In this document: piece by piece, positions 9,780-18,974 of the stretch
How positions within the stretch are numbered: the first letter of the stretch is position 1
How the letters are laid out: every line of letters begins with the position of its first letter
From: Roseovarius aestuarii
GTDB lineage: Bacteria > Pseudomonadota > Alphaproteobacteria > Rhodobacterales > Rhodobacteraceae
Length of the DNA: 64,000 nucleotides
NCBI GenBank assembly: GCA_027214255.1
Contig: JAPWHL010000015.1
Coordinates: 62,001 to 126,000 of the forward strand
Reading direction: 5' to 3'
Notes under the pieces: model-generated
Databases searched by the model: none
The model's input: the letters and a program-made list of their open reading frames with translations, nothing else
Told to the model about the DNA's origin: nothing
Made by a program: the position numbers and the translations under genes

Positions 9780-10385
9780 ATGGCAGATCGCAGCGGTAAA
9801 TTTGCAGGGGACGATCCGTTTCAGATCGCGCGCGATTGGCTGACCGAGGCCGAAGCTGTCGAAGTGAACGATCCCAACGCTATTGCATTGGCGACGGTAA
9901 ATGCCGACGGGCTGCCAAACGTACGTATGGTACTGCTCAAAGATATCACGTCGGACGGGTTTGTCTTTTACACCAATTACGACAGCGCCAAAGGACAAGA
10001 GATTGCCGAAACGGGCAAGGCCGCATTTGTTATGCACTGGAAGAGTTTACGCCGGCAGGTGCGCGTACGCGGAACCACAACCCGCTTTGAAGGGCCCGAG
10101 GCCGATACCTATTACGAATCCCGGTCCCTCAAAAGCCGGCTGGGGGCGTGGGCCTCGCAACAGTCGCGCCCATTGGCGTCACGCAGCGCCTTGATGGCCG
10201 AAGTCGCCAAAGTGTCGGCCAAGCAAGGATTGAACCCGACGCGCCCGCCTTTTTGGGGCGGTTTCAAGGTGACGCCAGTCGAGATAGAATTCTGGGCTGA
10301 CGGCGATTTTCGATTGCACGATCGGTTTAAATGGCAGCGCGAAACAGCTCTGGATCCATGGGAAATTTGCCGCCTGAACCCGTGA
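9780..10385 (+). CDS. pdxH: Pyridoxamine 5'-phosphate oxidase
   Basis: PdxH oxidises pyridoxine/pyridoxamine phosphate to PLP using FMN and oxygen. The 201-residue length is usual. Visible family segments are [42 protein letters not shown]-like [49 protein letters not shown] and the C-terminal WEICRLNP, close to the canonical ending RLxP. It is divergent from fabI. A 250-bp leader region precedes it, with no recognised riboswitch. Confidence 0.95.
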   Translation: MADRSGKFAGDDPFQIARDWLTEAEAVEVNDPNAIALATVNADGLPNVRMVLLKDITSDGFVFYTNYDSAKGQEIAETGKAAFVMHWKSLRRQVRVRGTTTRFEGPEADTYYESRSLKSRLGAWASQQSRPLASRSALMAEVAKVSAKQGLNPTRPPFWGGFKVTPVEIEFWADGDFRLHDRFKWQRETALDPWEICRLNP

Positions 10386-10488
10386 CGTTCACGTCACGTG
10401 AAATGCAATGTATTGATTCTGCGTTAGTAAACTGACTTGCAAGTGCTGCCATGTTATCCGACAACAGGGCGGTCGGCGAAATGGACCG

Positions 10489-11031
10489 ATGTCTAGCAAG
10501 GGTGTTCAAACAGCGATGGTTGAAACTGTCCGCAGAGTGCATGGACGCGTAAAGTGGTTTGATCCCGTCAAAGGTTTTGGCTTTGTCGTGGCTGACGAAT
10601 GCGGTGCGGATATTTTGCTACATGCAAATGTTCTGCGTAATTTCGGTCAAAGCTCAGTCGCTGATAATGCCGGTGTCGAAATCGACATTCAGGATACCGA
10701 ACGGGGCGTACAGGCCGTGGCCGTTCTTGCCATCAGCCCGCCCGAGTCGCTGGACAACAGCGGGCTTGCCGACCTAGAGACCGTTGACCCCGAGGTCATG
10801 CGAAACACACCTTTAGAAGCTGCGCGCATCAAATGGTTCGATAAGGCCAAGGGATTTGGGTTTGCCAATACCTTTGGATGCAACGAAGATGTTTTCGTTC
10901 ATATCGAAGTTCTGCGCCGATCCGGTTTGGCCAATCTGCTGCCCGGAGAAGCGGTGGCTGTCCGAGTCATCGAAGGCAAGCGCGGACGCATTGCGATGGA
11001 GGTTTGTGGATGGGAAAGCGCAGCAAAGTAA
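10489..11031 (+). CDS. Two-domain cold-shock (CSD) protein
   Basis: The 180-residue protein holds two cold-shock domains. The first, at about residues 18-80, has KWFDPVKGFGFV (RNP-1) and DILLHANVLR (RNP-2-like). The second, at about 112-176, has KWFDKAKGFGFANT and DVFVHIEVLR. Cold-shock domains bind single-stranded RNA or DNA and melt structure. Dual-CSD proteins of this size are common in Rhodobacteraceae; most bacterial CspA proteins are single-domain and about 70 residues. ATG at 10489 lacks a strong ribosome binding site, and ATG at 10516 is a credible alternative. The 3' end overlaps the next gene by 22 bp. Confidence 0.85.
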   Translation: MSSKGVQTAMVETVRRVHGRVKWFDPVKGFGFVVADECGADILLHANVLRNFGQSSVADNAGVEIDIQDTERGVQAVAVLAISPPESLDNSGLADLETVDPEVMRNTPLEAARIKWFDKAKGFGFANTFGCNEDVFVHIEVLRRSGLANLLPGEAVAVRVIEGKRGRIAMEVCGWESAAK

Positions 11032-11519
11032 GCCGGTTGTTTCTGGCGCCTGTCTTGGCGTTTGGTCTGTCGGGTGGCGGTGCCTTTGCAACTGAGCAAT
11101 CTGCAACTCAGAGCGCGTGCCGGCTGGATCAGGTTGAGCTGCGTGGCGATTGGGGGCAGGCGCGATTCTCTATCGAATTGGCAGATGACGAGGCCGAACG
11201 CGCGACGGGTCTGATGAATCGCGAATACATGCCAAAAAGCGCCGGAATGCTGTTTGTCTACCCCGAGGCCAAGCGGGTCAGCTTTTGGATGAAAAACACA
11301 CTGATTCCTTTAGATATGATTTTTATCGACTCCGCTGGTGTCGTGCAAAAAATCCATTCGAATGCCACTCCCCACGATACCACGCCGATTCTGGGTGGGG
11401 ATGGAATCAAGGCCGTGCTGGAAATCAACGGCGGATTATCGCGTCTTATGGGGATAAAACCGGGTAGTCACATCCGTCATCCTGCCTTTGCGAACACTTC
11501 TGCGGCCTGGCCCTGCTAA
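11010..11519 (+). CDS. Secreted DUF192 family protein
   Basis: The 169-residue product has a signal peptide (basic start, hydrophobic run, cleavage near GGGAFA-T at about residue 28) and one DUF192 domain. Diagnostic segments are FSIELADDEAERATGLMNRE, GMLFVYPEAKRVSFWMKNT, PLDMIFID and GIKAVLEINGG. DUF192 proteins are small secreted beta-barrel proteins of unknown function. GGAGG seven bases before ATG 11010 sets the start; this places it 22 bp inside the cold-shock gene, implying translational coupling. tRNA-Pro follows about 70 bp later. Confidence 0.85.
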   Translation: MGKRSKVSRLFLAPVLAFGLSGGGAFATEQSATQSACRLDQVELRGDWGQARFSIELADDEAERATGLMNREYMPKSAGMLFVYPEAKRVSFWMKNTLIPLDMIFIDSAGVVQKIHSNATPHDTTPILGGDGIKAVLEINGGLSRLMGIKPGSHIRHPAFANTSAAWPC

Positions 11520-11587
11520 AGGTTGTCAAGAAGATGAAATTTGGGCTTTTCAACCCGGGAAAAGCGCAGTAGACACCGCCCATGGTT

Positions 11588-11664
11588 CGGGGCGTGGCGC
11601 AGTCTGGTAGCGCACCTGTTTTGGGTACAGGGGGTCGTGAGTTCGAATCTCGCCGCCCCGACCA
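11588..11664 (+). tRNA. tRNA-Pro (anticodon UGG)
   Basis: The 77-nt gene has a perfect 7-bp acceptor stem (CGGGGCG with CGCCCCG), a D-arm with GGTAGC, an anticodon stem CCTGT/ACAGG around loop TTTGGGT (anticodon TGG), and a T-arm with GTTCGAATC. The CCA end is encoded (11662-11664). Confidence 0.97.
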
Positions 11665-12027
11665 TATATTCCCAGTTTTATGAATTCCGAGAATTTTGCC
11701 TGCGGCGCTGACGCGGGCAAATTTGCTGTTTGTGGCCGAGTTCTTCTTGGTTGTGACATCGCTGCAATGATTGACGTTACGTCAGGCTGTATCGGCAAAT
11801 AGTTAACAGCACACCGATTTGCGCAGGGCAGAGTTGTAGCATCAATTCAGTTTTTTCCGCTAAGCCAGCCGAATATCAATGCTTTCGCGGGACGACCAAA
11901 CCAAAGCGTGTTGTGGATGATACTGGGGATGAATCGGGCAGAAGCTTCCGCATCTGCCCTGACCGAAAAGGTCAACTGAATTTAGTCCCATTTTGATACA
12001 AAAGATGTGTTGACCCGATATGCCTGA

Positions 12028-12043
12028 ATACGCCAGATTGTGC
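12028..12043 (+). promoter_or_regulatory. Putative NrdR box, upstream copy
   Basis: ATACGCCAGATTGTGC matches about 10 of 16 positions of the NrdR consensus (ACAC-WATATATW-GTGT style). It starts exactly 31 bp before the stronger downstream copy, the three-helical-turn spacing known for NrdR pairs. It is weak on its own; the spacing is the main support. Confidence 0.45.
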
Positions 12044-12058
12044 CAATCAGACGTGATG

Positions 12059-12074
12059 CCACTAGATATAGTGT
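12059..12074 (+). promoter_or_regulatory. Putative NrdR box, downstream copy
   Basis: CCACTAGATATAGTGT is a near-palindrome matching about 14 of 16 positions of the NrdR box. NrdR is the ATP/dATP-sensing repressor of ribonucleotide reductase genes, and this site lies 174 bp upstream of nrdJ. Confidence 0.65.
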
Positions 12075-12247
12075 GGCAGGGGTCGAGCAGGGATAACCTC
12101 GTTTACATCGCCGGGCGGAGGTCGGGCATGATGATTGCGTGAAATCTAACGCAATCAATGGGATATCTGCGGCCCAACAATGAGCGCATGAGGCTGCAAC
12201 GTCGGCCATTTGCAAAATATTTGAGGCTGAGACATGGGGCAGCAAAC

Positions 12248-15200
12248 ATGAAGATTGAACGGAAATTCACTAAGGCAGGACAAGACGCATACGCCGATCT
12301 GGAGTTCGTCACCACCAGCTCAGAGATTCGCAACCCGGATGGCACCACGGTATTCAAGCTGGACGGCGTCGAAGTTCCCGCCGGTTGGAGCCAGGTTGCC
12401 AGCGATGTCATTGCCCAGAAGTATTTCCGTAAGGCGGGCGTGCCCGCGAAACTGAAGCGCGTGAAGGAAAAGGGTGTGCCCGAATTCCTGTGGCGCTCGG
12501 TTCCCGATGGTGACGACGTTGCCAAGGGCGGCGAAATCAGCGCCAAGCAAGTGTTCGACCGTCTGGCCGGTGCATGGACCTATTGGGGATGGAAGGGTGG
12601 TTACTTTACCACCGAGGCCGATGCCGAGGCCTATTTCGATGAGATGCGCGTGATGCTGGCCCGCCAGATGGCTGCACCTAATAGCCCGCAGTGGTTTAAC
12701 ACCGGTCTGCACTGGGCCTATGGCATTGATGGCCCCGGTCAGGGCCACTTCTATGTGGATTACCAGACGGGCGAGTTGACGAAATCAACCAGTGCCTATG
12801 AGCATCCACAGCCTCATGCGTGCTTTATTCAATCCGTTGCGGATGATCTGGTCGGCGACGGTGGCATCATGGACCTTTGGGTGCGCGAGGCGCGCTTGTT
12901 CAAATACGGTTCGGGCACGGGCACGAACTTTTCCAGCCTGCGTGCGGCGGGGGAATCCCTGTCGGGTGGCGGCAAGTCTTCGGGTCTGATGGGCTTTTTG
13001 AAGATTGGTGATCGGGCGGCAGGCGCGATCAAGTCGGGCGGCACGACGCGCCGTGCAGCCAAGATGGTGATTTGTGACGCGGATCACCCCGATATTCAGG
13101 AATTCATCAACTGGAAAGTCAAGGAAGAGCAAAAGGTTGCCAGCATCGTTGCCGGTTCCAAGATGCACGAAGAACGGTTGAATGACATCTTTGGCGCGAT
13201 CCGCGCATGGGATGGCAGCACCGAAGATTCGGTCGATCCAAAAAAGAATGCGCAGTTGAAAGCCGCCATTCGTGGCGCAAAGAAATCCTCGATCCCCGAA
13301 ACCTACGTCAAACGTGTGCTGGATTATGCCAAGCAGGGGTATGACAGCATTGAATTCCCGACCTACGACACTGATTGGGACAGCGAAGCCTATGCAAGCG
13401 TGTCGGGCCAGAACTCAAACAACTCGATCCGCGTGACCGATGCCTTCTTACAGGCGGTCAAGGACGATGCGGACTGGGCGCTGATCAACCGCACCGACGG
13501 TTCTGTGGCCAAGACCATAAAGGCCCGCGATCTGTGGGAAGATGTGGGTCACGCGGCATGGGCCTGCGCCGATCCGGGTATTCAGTATCACGACACAGTC
13601 AACGCGTGGCACACATGCCCCGAAGACGGTGAGATTCGTGGCTCAAACCCTTGTTCGGAATACATGTTCCTCGATGACACCGCCTGTAACCTGGCTTCGA
13701 TGAACTTGCTGAAATTCTACGAAAAGGGCCGCTTCGACGCCGAGGCTTACATGCATGCCTCGCGTCTTTGGACCCTGACATTGGAAATCAGCGTGATGAT
13801 GGCGCAATTCCCGTCCAAGGAGATCGCGCAACGCAGCTATGACTTCCGCACTTTGGGCTTGGGCTATGCCAACATCGGTGGGTTGCTGATGAATATGGGC
13901 CTTGGCTATGACAGCGATGAAGGCCGTGCCCTGTGTGGCGCTTTGACGGCCATCATGACCGGTGTCAGCTATGCCACCAGCGCCGAGATCGCCGGAGAAC
14001 TGGGCCCGTTTTCGGGGTATGAGCGCAACAAGGAGCACATGCTGCGCGTGATGCGCAATCACCGCAAGGCCGCCTATGGCGAGACCGAAGGGTACGAGAG
14101 TCTGGCGGTCAAACCTGTGCCGCTGGACGCCGCGAACTGTCCTGACAGCCGTCTGGTGGAATTGGCCATGTCCAGCTGGGACGAGGCGCTGAAACTGGGC
14201 GAAAAACACGGCTATCGCAACGCGCAATCCACTGTGATTGCGCCGACGGGCACCATTGGTCTGGTCATGGATTGTGACACCACCGGCATCGAACCTGATT
14301 TCGCATTGGTCAAATTCAAGAAACTTGCGGGTGGCGGTTACTTCAAGATCATCAACCAATCCGTTCCTGCCGCTTTGGAAATGCTGGGATACGGGTCGGC
14401 ACAGATCGAAGAAATCATTAGCTATGCAGTCGGTCACGGCAGCATCGGCAACGCACCGGGGATCAACCATACTTCGCTGATCGGGCACGGCTTTGGAGCG
14501 AATGAAATCCAAAAGATCGAAGCGGCCCTAGGCAGCGCATTCGACATCCGCTTTGTGTTCAATCAATGGACTTTGGGCGCCGAATTCTGCACCAACGTTC
14601 TGGGCATTCCTGCCGCCAAGCTGAACGATCCCACGTTCGATTTGCTAGCGCATCTGGGCTACAGCCGCGCGGATATTGATGCCGCCAACGATCACGTATG
14701 CGGAACCATGACGCTGGAACACGCGCCGCACCTAAAGGCCGAGCACTATCACATCTTTGATTGCGCCAACCCGTGCGGGAAAAAAGGCACGCGTTATCTG
14801 AGCGTTAAAAGCCACATTCACATGATGGCAGCGGCACAATCGTTCATCTCCGGTGCAATTTCCAAAACGATCAACATGGCCAATGATGCCACGATCGAAG
14901 ACTGCCAGAAGGCCTATGAGCTTAGCTGGAGCCTGGGTGTCAAAGCGAACGCGCTCTATCGCGATGGGTCCAAACTCAGCCAGCCGTTGGCAGCATCGCT
15001 GATTGAAGATGACGACGAGGCGGCCGAGATCATGGAGACCGGCTCTAATCAGGAAAAAGCCGCGGTTTTGGCCGAAAAGATCGTCGAAAAGATCGTGATC
15101 AAAGAGGTCACCAAGTTCCACCGCGAAAAAATGCCCGAACGGCGCAAGGGTTATACCCAAAAGGCTGTCATCGGGGGGCACAAGGTCTATCTGCGCACCG

Positions 15201-15919
15201 GCGAATATTCGGATGGGCAACTGGGCGAAATCTTTATCGATATGCATAAAGAGGGCGCAGGCTTTCGCGCGATGATGAACAACTTTGCCATCGCCGTGTC
15301 GGTGGGCCTGCAATATGGCGTGCCGCTGGAAGAGTTCGTTGACGCCTTTACCTTCACCAAGTTCGAACCCTCGGGCATGGTGCAAGGCAATGACAGCATC
15401 AAGAACGCGACCTCGATCCTTGACTATATCTTCCGCGAACTGGCGGTCAGCTATCTGGATCGCACCGATCTGGCGCATGTCAAACCCGAGGGTCACAGCT
15501 TTGATGATCTGGGGCGTGGCGTCGAAGATGGTGTGAACAACATCAGCGAGATGAGCGAAGCCGCAGCGACCAAGTCTCTGGAAGTGCTAAAGCAGATCAG
15601 CTCGACCGGTTATCTGCGCAAACGTCTTCCACAAGAGCTGTATGTGCTGAATGGCGGTCAATCCTTTGCAGATAGCGCATCCGCGGTTGATCCCGTCGCA
15701 AGTCTGCAATCGTTGGTGCCCGAAACGGCCGGTGCGACGGCGGTGATGACCAGTGCGACAACGGTCACGGCAGGCGCCGTGCATATGGACGCGCGCGCCA
15801 AGGCCAAGATGCAAGGCTACGAGGGCGAGGCTTGCGGTGATTGCGGCAATTACACGCTGGTACGCAACGGCACCTGCATGAAGTGCAACACCTGCGGTGG
15901 CACGTCGGGCTGTAGCTAA
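12248..15919 (+). CDS. nrdJ: Vitamin B12-dependent (class II) ribonucleoside-diphosphate reductase
   Basis: NrdJ makes deoxyribonucleotides using adenosylcobalamin to generate its thiyl radical, so it works with or without oxygen. The 1223-residue protein begins [13 protein letters not shown], as in other alphaproteobacterial NrdJ. Active-site segments include [43 protein letters not shown] and APTGTIG. The C-terminus has a cysteine-rich tail, CGDCGNY...CMKCNTCGG, whose paired cysteines pass reducing equivalents to the active site. ATG 12248 is selected from this homology. It is monocistronic by position and is followed by a strong terminator at 16131. Regulation by NrdR is suggested by the two upstream boxes. 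Confidence 0.95.
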   Translation: MKIERKFTKAGQDAYADLEFVTTSSEIRNPDGTTVFKLDGVEVPAGWSQVASDVIAQKYFRKAGVPAKLKRVKEKGVPEFLWRSVPDGDDVAKGGEISAKQVFDRLAGAWTYWGWKGGYFTTEADAEAYFDEMRVMLARQMAAPNSPQWFNTGLHWAYGIDGPGQGHFYVDYQTGELTKSTSAYEHPQPHACFIQSVADDLVGDGGIMDLWVREARLFKYGSGTGTNFSSLRAAGESLSGGGKSSGLMGFLKIGDRAAGAIKSGGTTRRAAKMVICDADHPDIQEFINWKVKEEQKVASIVAGSKMHEERLNDIFGAIRAWDGSTEDSVDPKKNAQLKAAIRGAKKSSIPETYVKRVLDYAKQGYDSIEFPTYDTDWDSEAYASVSGQNSNNSIRVTDAFLQAVKDDADWALINRTDGSVAKTIKARDLWEDVGHAAWACADPGIQYHDTVNAWHTCPEDGEIRGSNPCSEYMFLDDTACNLASMNLLKFYEKGRFDAEAYMHASRLWTLTLEISVMMAQFPSKEIAQRSYDFRTLGLGYANIGGLLMNMGLGYDSDEGRALCGALTAIMTGVSYATSAEIAGELGPFSGYERNKEHMLRVMRNHRKAAYGETEGYESLAVKPVPLDAANCPDSRLVELAMSSWDEALKLGEKHGYRNAQSTVIAPTGTIGLVMDCDTTGIEPDFALVKFKKLAGGGYFKIINQSVPAALEMLGYGSAQIEEIISYAVGHGSIGNAPGINHTSLIGHGFGANEIQKIEAALGSAFDIRFVFNQWTLGAEFCTNVLGIPAAKLNDPTFDLLAHLGYSRADIDAANDHVCGTMTLEHAPHLKAEHYHIFDCANPCGKKGTRYLSVKSHIHMMAAAQSFISGAISKTINMANDATIEDCQKAYELSWSLGVKANALYRDGSKLSQPLAASLIEDDDEAAEIMETGSNQEKAAVLAEKIVEKIVIKEVTKFHREKMPERRKGYTQKAVIGGHKVYLRTGEYSDGQLGEIFIDMHKEGAGFRAMMNNFAIAVSVGLQYGVPLEEFVDAFTFTKFEPSGMVQGNDSIKNATSILDYIFRELAVSYLDRTDLAHVKPEGHSFDDLGRGVEDGVNNISEMSEAAATKSLEVLKQISSTGYLRKRLPQELYVLNGGQSFADSASAVDPVASLQSLVPETAGATAVMTSATTVTAGAVHMDARAKAKMQGYEGEACGDCGNYTLVRNGTCMKCNTCGGTSGCS

Positions 15920-16130
15920 AATTCTTGGGCGCGGGGGCAACCGCCGCGTCCAATGCCAACCAAGGGGGCCGGAAGCCAAAACCATGGCACTAATTCCGTA
16001 TACCCCCTGCGAAGCCTAACAGGGTCTCGCAGAAGTCAGGAGGCGGGTGCGCTCGCCTTGGACGGCGTTCAGGCCGCAGGCATGAACCGAGCGGTACTAT
16101 GAAAGAGTGAGCCTGAGCGGCGAAACTCAC
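15920..16130 (+). other. Structured 3' region or possible small RNA after nrdJ
   Basis: This 210-base stretch contains no gene. It is rich in short complementary segments, for example GTGAG...CTCAC just before the terminator and GGCGGG/GCTCGCC near 16043-16060. It may be the nrdJ 3' untranslated region or an independent small RNA ending at the terminator. No known RNA family was recognised. Confidence 0.3.
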
Positions 16131-16155
16131 GGGGGGCTTTCGGGCCCCCCTTTTT
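16131..16155 (+). terminator. Rho-independent terminator after nrdJ region
   Basis: A perfect 7-bp stem GGGGGGC (16131-16137) and GCCCCCC (16144-16150) with a six-base loop is followed directly by TTTTT. Confidence 0.9.
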
Positions 16156-16273
16156 CTGTGGAGGCGTTAGGATACGCACACCGCCTTGTATTTCATCTTT
16201 CCCAAAATACCTTCGCCGAAGGCATCCGAATTTTCGGGACACAGGCACCGCGTTGTTCCAAGGACGACCGCCA

Positions 16274-16300
16274 ATAAAAAGCCCCGCCAAGGCGGGGCTT
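16274..16300 (-). terminator. Rho-independent terminator of the metF/pterin-methyltransferase operon
   Basis: Read on the minus strand, GCCCCGCC and GGCGGGGC form a GC-rich hairpin (16281-16298) followed by TTTTTATT. It lies about 20 bp after the stop of the pterin-binding gene. Confidence 0.85.
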
Positions 16301-16321
16301 CTTGATACGTTTGTTGTCATT

Positions 16322-17380
16322 TCACCGGCGGCGGCGGCCACCGGTGCGCCCGGCACGGCCACGGCCTTCTTCGCCTGCTTTGGGCGGGGCCTTGTTGAAC
16401 TTGATCCAGTTGCCGCCGTGCGGGTCATTGTTGGTCAAGAAGTTGGCGGCCAGAATGGCTTCCATTTCTTTGCCCGCGCGGGGTTTCGTGCTGCCCAGAC
16501 CGAAAAGGTTACAGAAGGTTTCATCGTCCATATCGTCGGGGATGATCAGGCCTGCGGCGATAATTTCGGCCTTCTTTGCTTCCATTTCGGCCTGTTTCAC
16601 GGGCAGGGCGATGGGGTTCATGATCGCGCTGGTCATGCCGGCCCCCATGGCCATTGGCAGGAAGGCATTGTTGATCCCGTGGCGGTTGGGCAGGCCAAAG
16701 CTGATGTTGGATGCACCGCATGTGGTGTTCACGCCCAGTTCTTCGCGCAGGCGGCGCACCAGTGTGAACACCTGCAGGCCTGCCGTGCCCATGGCGCCAA
16801 TTGGCATCACCAGCGGGTCGACCACGATATCATGAGCAGGAATGCCGAAATCGGCAGCGCGTTGCACGATCTTCTTGGCCACTTCAAAGCGCACGTCAGG
16901 GTCTTCGGAAATCCCGGTGTCGTCGTTGGAAATCGCCACGACCGGCACGTTGTATTTTTTGACCAATGGCAGGACAAATTCCAGACGGTCTTCTTCGCCT
17001 GTGACCGAGTTCAGCAACGGGCGGCCTTCGCAAGCTTTCAAACCGGCCTCAAGGGCTGCGGGAACCGAGCTGTCGATGCACAGCGGCACATCAACCAGCC
17101 CCTGCACCAGTTCGACAACTTTGGTCATCAAGGGGGGCTCGGTTTCATTCGGGTTTGGGTTGGAGTTATAGACCACGCCCGCGTTGATATCCAAGACGGT
17201 CGCCCCGGCGGCGACCTGTGCCACGGCGTCTGCCTCGACGGTCGAGAAATCTCCGGCTTCCAATTCCGCCGCCAGTTTCTTGCGACCGGTGGGATTGATG
17301 CGTTCTCCGATCACGCAAAAGGGTTGATCGAACCCGATGATGGCGGTTTTTGTTTTGCTCTCGACAACAGTACGGGTCAT
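16322..17380 (-). CDS. Methyltetrahydrofolate:corrinoid methyltransferase (pterin-binding domain protein)
   Basis: The 352-residue protein is a pterin-binding TIM barrel: it opens with CVIGERINPTGRKKL, followed by VLDINAGVVYNSNPN, PLCIDSSVPAALEAGL, LLNSVTGEE and the VDPLVMPIGA block. These are hallmarks of methyl-tetrahydrofolate transfer to a cobalamin carrier, as in the MetH pterin domain or AcsE. The C-terminus ends in a basic Arg/Gly tail. It lies about 65 bp downstream of metF, which supplies methyl-THF. A role as one piece of a split methionine synthase is plausible, since split systems are described in Phaeobacter; a catabolic O/S/N-demethylation role is the alternative. No homocysteine-binding or B12-binding partner is in this window. 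Confidence 0.8.
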   Translation of the reverse strand: MTRTVVESKTKTAIIGFDQPFCVIGERINPTGRKKLAAELEAGDFSTVEADAVAQVAAGATVLDINAGVVYNSNPNPNETEPPLMTKVVELVQGLVDVPLCIDSSVPAALEAGLKACEGRPLLNSVTGEEDRLEFVLPLVKKYNVPVVAISNDDTGISEDPDVRFEVAKKIVQRAADFGIPAHDIVVDPLVMPIGAMGTAGLQVFTLVRRLREELGVNTTCGASNISFGLPNRHGINNAFLPMAMGAGMTSAIMNPIALPVKQAEMEAKKAEIIAAGLIIPDDMDDETFCNLFGLGSTKPRAGKEMEAILAANFLTNNDPHGGNWIKFNKAPPKAGEEGRGRAGRTGGRRRR

Positions 17381-17445
17381 TTCTGGCCTTTCAGGTGGTT
17401 TCAGGACGGCGGCAGAACATGCCGCTGTTTCAGTCGGCGTTGGCT

Positions 17446-18387
17446 TTAGCTGGCGTTGACGGGGCGGCCCGAAGCGCCGCCGTTTTCAATCGCCCATGTG
17501 GCGTTGGTCTTGATGCCACCCAATGGAAAGAAATGGACGTTGGTGATGTTGAAATCCGGGTGCGCCGCCTTGTGCGCGGCCAGTTGGGTCAACACCTCGG
17601 TTGGCTCATAGGGCAACAACAGTTTGGTCACGTCCATCGCGCGCTTTTGCAGCACTTTCAGCGAGGGTCCAACACCACAAGCGATGGCGAATTTGATCAA
17701 GGTCTGCAGCTTGGCAGGACCGGCAATGCCGATATGGATGGGCAGGGTGATACCCGCCGCTGTAAGATCATCGGCCCATTTGATGATTGGAGCAGCGTCG
17801 AAAGCAAACTGCGTGGCCAGTGCCATCTGCGCGTCGGAGGTTTCCGAAAATGCCTGCTTCCAGCGCAGCGCGGCGTCAACATTGGTCATTGATCCGTCGG
17901 GGTCGATGTCGCGATTGCCTTCGGGGTGGCCCGCGACGTGCAGGCGTTTAAAGCCAGCATCGCCAAAGGCGCCGGATTCAAGCAGTTGCATCGAGCTGTC
18001 GAACTCTCCGTGAGGCTTATCAACGCCCCCTGCCAGCAACAGCGCCTGATCAACGCCTGCTTCGCCTTGATACCGTGCGATCCAGTCGGCCAGCGTGGCG
18101 CGGTCCTTGATGATGCGCGCAGGAAAATGCGGCATGACGGGATAGCCTTCGTCAGCGATGCGTTTGGCCGTGGCGACCATATCTTCGATGGGTGTGCCTT
18201 CGATATGAGCGATATAGACGCGGGTGTCTGCGGGCAGAAGATCGCGCAGGTCCGCGACTTTTTCGGCGGTGCGCGGCATCACTTCGATGGAATAGCCTTT
18301 CAGCAGCGCCTCGACCTGGGCAGCCGCCGCGCCATTGACAGCTGGCGAAGCGGAGGCGTCGCGTTTTTTGAAATTGAACAGGGCCAT
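17446..18387 (-). CDS. metF: Methylenetetrahydrofolate reductase
   Basis: MetF reduces 5,10-methylene-THF to 5-methyl-THF. The 313-residue protein has the FAD-dependent TIM-barrel pattern: SIEVMPRT (the conserved Glu near the flavin), YIAHIEG, PHFPARIIKD, ALLLAGGVDKPHGEFDSS, LHVAGHPEGNRDID and ATQFAFDA. It is a divergent member, with residues such as EGNRDID replacing the more usual PExHPE. ATG 18387 has AGGAGG seven bases upstream and is preferred; an alternative ATG at 18414-18417 would overlap the upstream stop by the ATGA mode. It sits between the small PF13769-type gene and the pterin-binding methyltransferase, forming a one-carbon operon. Confidence 0.85.
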   Translation of the reverse strand: MALFNFKKRDASASPAVNGAAAAQVEALLKGYSIEVMPRTAEKVADLRDLLPADTRVYIAHIEGTPIEDMVATAKRIADEGYPVMPHFPARIIKDRATLADWIARYQGEAGVDQALLLAGGVDKPHGEFDSSMQLLESGAFGDAGFKRLHVAGHPEGNRDIDPDGSMTNVDAALRWKQAFSETSDAQMALATQFAFDAAPIIKWADDLTAAGITLPIHIGIAGPAKLQTLIKFAIACGVGPSLKVLQKRAMDVTKLLLPYEPTEVLTQLAAHKAAHPDFNITNVHFFPLGGIKTNATWAIENGGASGRPVNAS

Positions 18388-18413
18388 CAGGGCCTCCTTA
18401 ATCGAATGGGGCA

Positions 18414-18725
18414 TCATGCGGTGGGGGCAGGGTTCCAGCCATCGTTGGCGATCAGCGCCTTGATGCGGTCCTTGTCATACTCTGCGTCCAAACGGGCGAC
18501 CTCGGCTTCAACGACCTCGGCTGCGTCGCCTTCGACAGAATAGGGGGCGGCCTTGCGCCATTCGGCCAGATAGGCGTCGGTGTCATTCGCGCCTACTTTC
18601 ATGGCAGCGCGGTCAATCGCCTGTTCAAACCGTTCAGGCAGCGGTTTTTTCGATGCAGACCGTCCTTTTCCGACCATCACCTGCGCCGGAATATCGCGCC
18701 AATATACAACCGTGACGTCTACCAT
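18414..18725 (-). CDS. Small 'virulence factor' family protein (PF13769-like)
   Basis: The 103-residue acidic protein begins VDVTVVYWRDIPAQVMVGKGR and contains LPERFEQAIDRAAM, segments I associate with the alphaproteobacterial family misleadingly named 'virulence factor'. It has no signal peptide or membrane segment. Function is unknown, but its position as first gene of the metF/pterin-methyltransferase operon points to one-carbon or cobalamin metabolism. Its stop overlaps a potential metF start by four bases. Confidence 0.65.
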   Translation of the reverse strand: MVDVTVVYWRDIPAQVMVGKGRSASKKPLPERFEQAIDRAAMKVGANDTDAYLAEWRKAAPYSVEGDAAEVVEAEVARLDAEYDKDRIKALIANDGWNPAPTA

Positions 18726-18869
18726 GCCTGATTCCCCTTATTTTCTTGTACTTCTCTAATGCACGCCTCGTGCCCCATAGGGGTCAATTTCGACAGAACG
18801 CAATGCATCAGCGACGTGGCCTCTTATGAGGACCTTTCTAACGGTTGCCCATGTCAACGGCCACCGTGG

Positions 18870-18895
18870 TTGATGTCAATAATTCTCAACATCAA
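18870..18895. promoter_or_regulatory. Inverted repeat between the metF operon and ppx
   Basis: TTGATGT and ACATCAA form a perfect 7-bp inverted repeat separated by 12 bases in the divergent intergenic region (18726-18974). It could be an operator for either direction. The regulator is not identified. Confidence 0.35.
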
Positions 18896-18974
18896 GATGA
18901 GGTGCGGCAATGCTTGCGCAAACGGAGTGAAACACATAGTTTTAACTTAACTCGAATTGGAGGGCGTATCAGTC

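Larger units (their letters stand above)
11665..12247 (+). other. Long leader/intergenic region before nrdJ
   Basis: The 583 bp between tRNA-Pro and the nrdJ start carry no convincing gene. They hold the putative NrdR box pair described separately. I searched for a cobalamin-riboswitch signature because nrdJ is B12-dependent and found none. An in-frame extension of nrdJ upstream to 12158 exists but does not resemble the family N-terminus. Confidence 0.6.

Noticed and set aside
9567..10037. Minus-strand frame overlapping the pdxH 5' half
   Set aside because: It covers the pdxH coding region in antisense and has no family features or ribosome binding site.
12075..12247. Cobalamin riboswitch controlling nrdJ
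   Set aside because: The leader lacks the B12 box and other conserved segments; NrdR boxes explain the region better.
16253..17449. Long plus-strand frame opposite the pterin-binding methyltransferase
   Set aside because: Antisense shadow of a clear gene; Cys/His/Gly-rich composition typical of reverse-strand reading.
18726..18974. SAM or SAH riboswitch ahead of the metF operon
   Set aside because: No SAM-II, SAM/SAH or SAH riboswitch core could be recognised on either strand.
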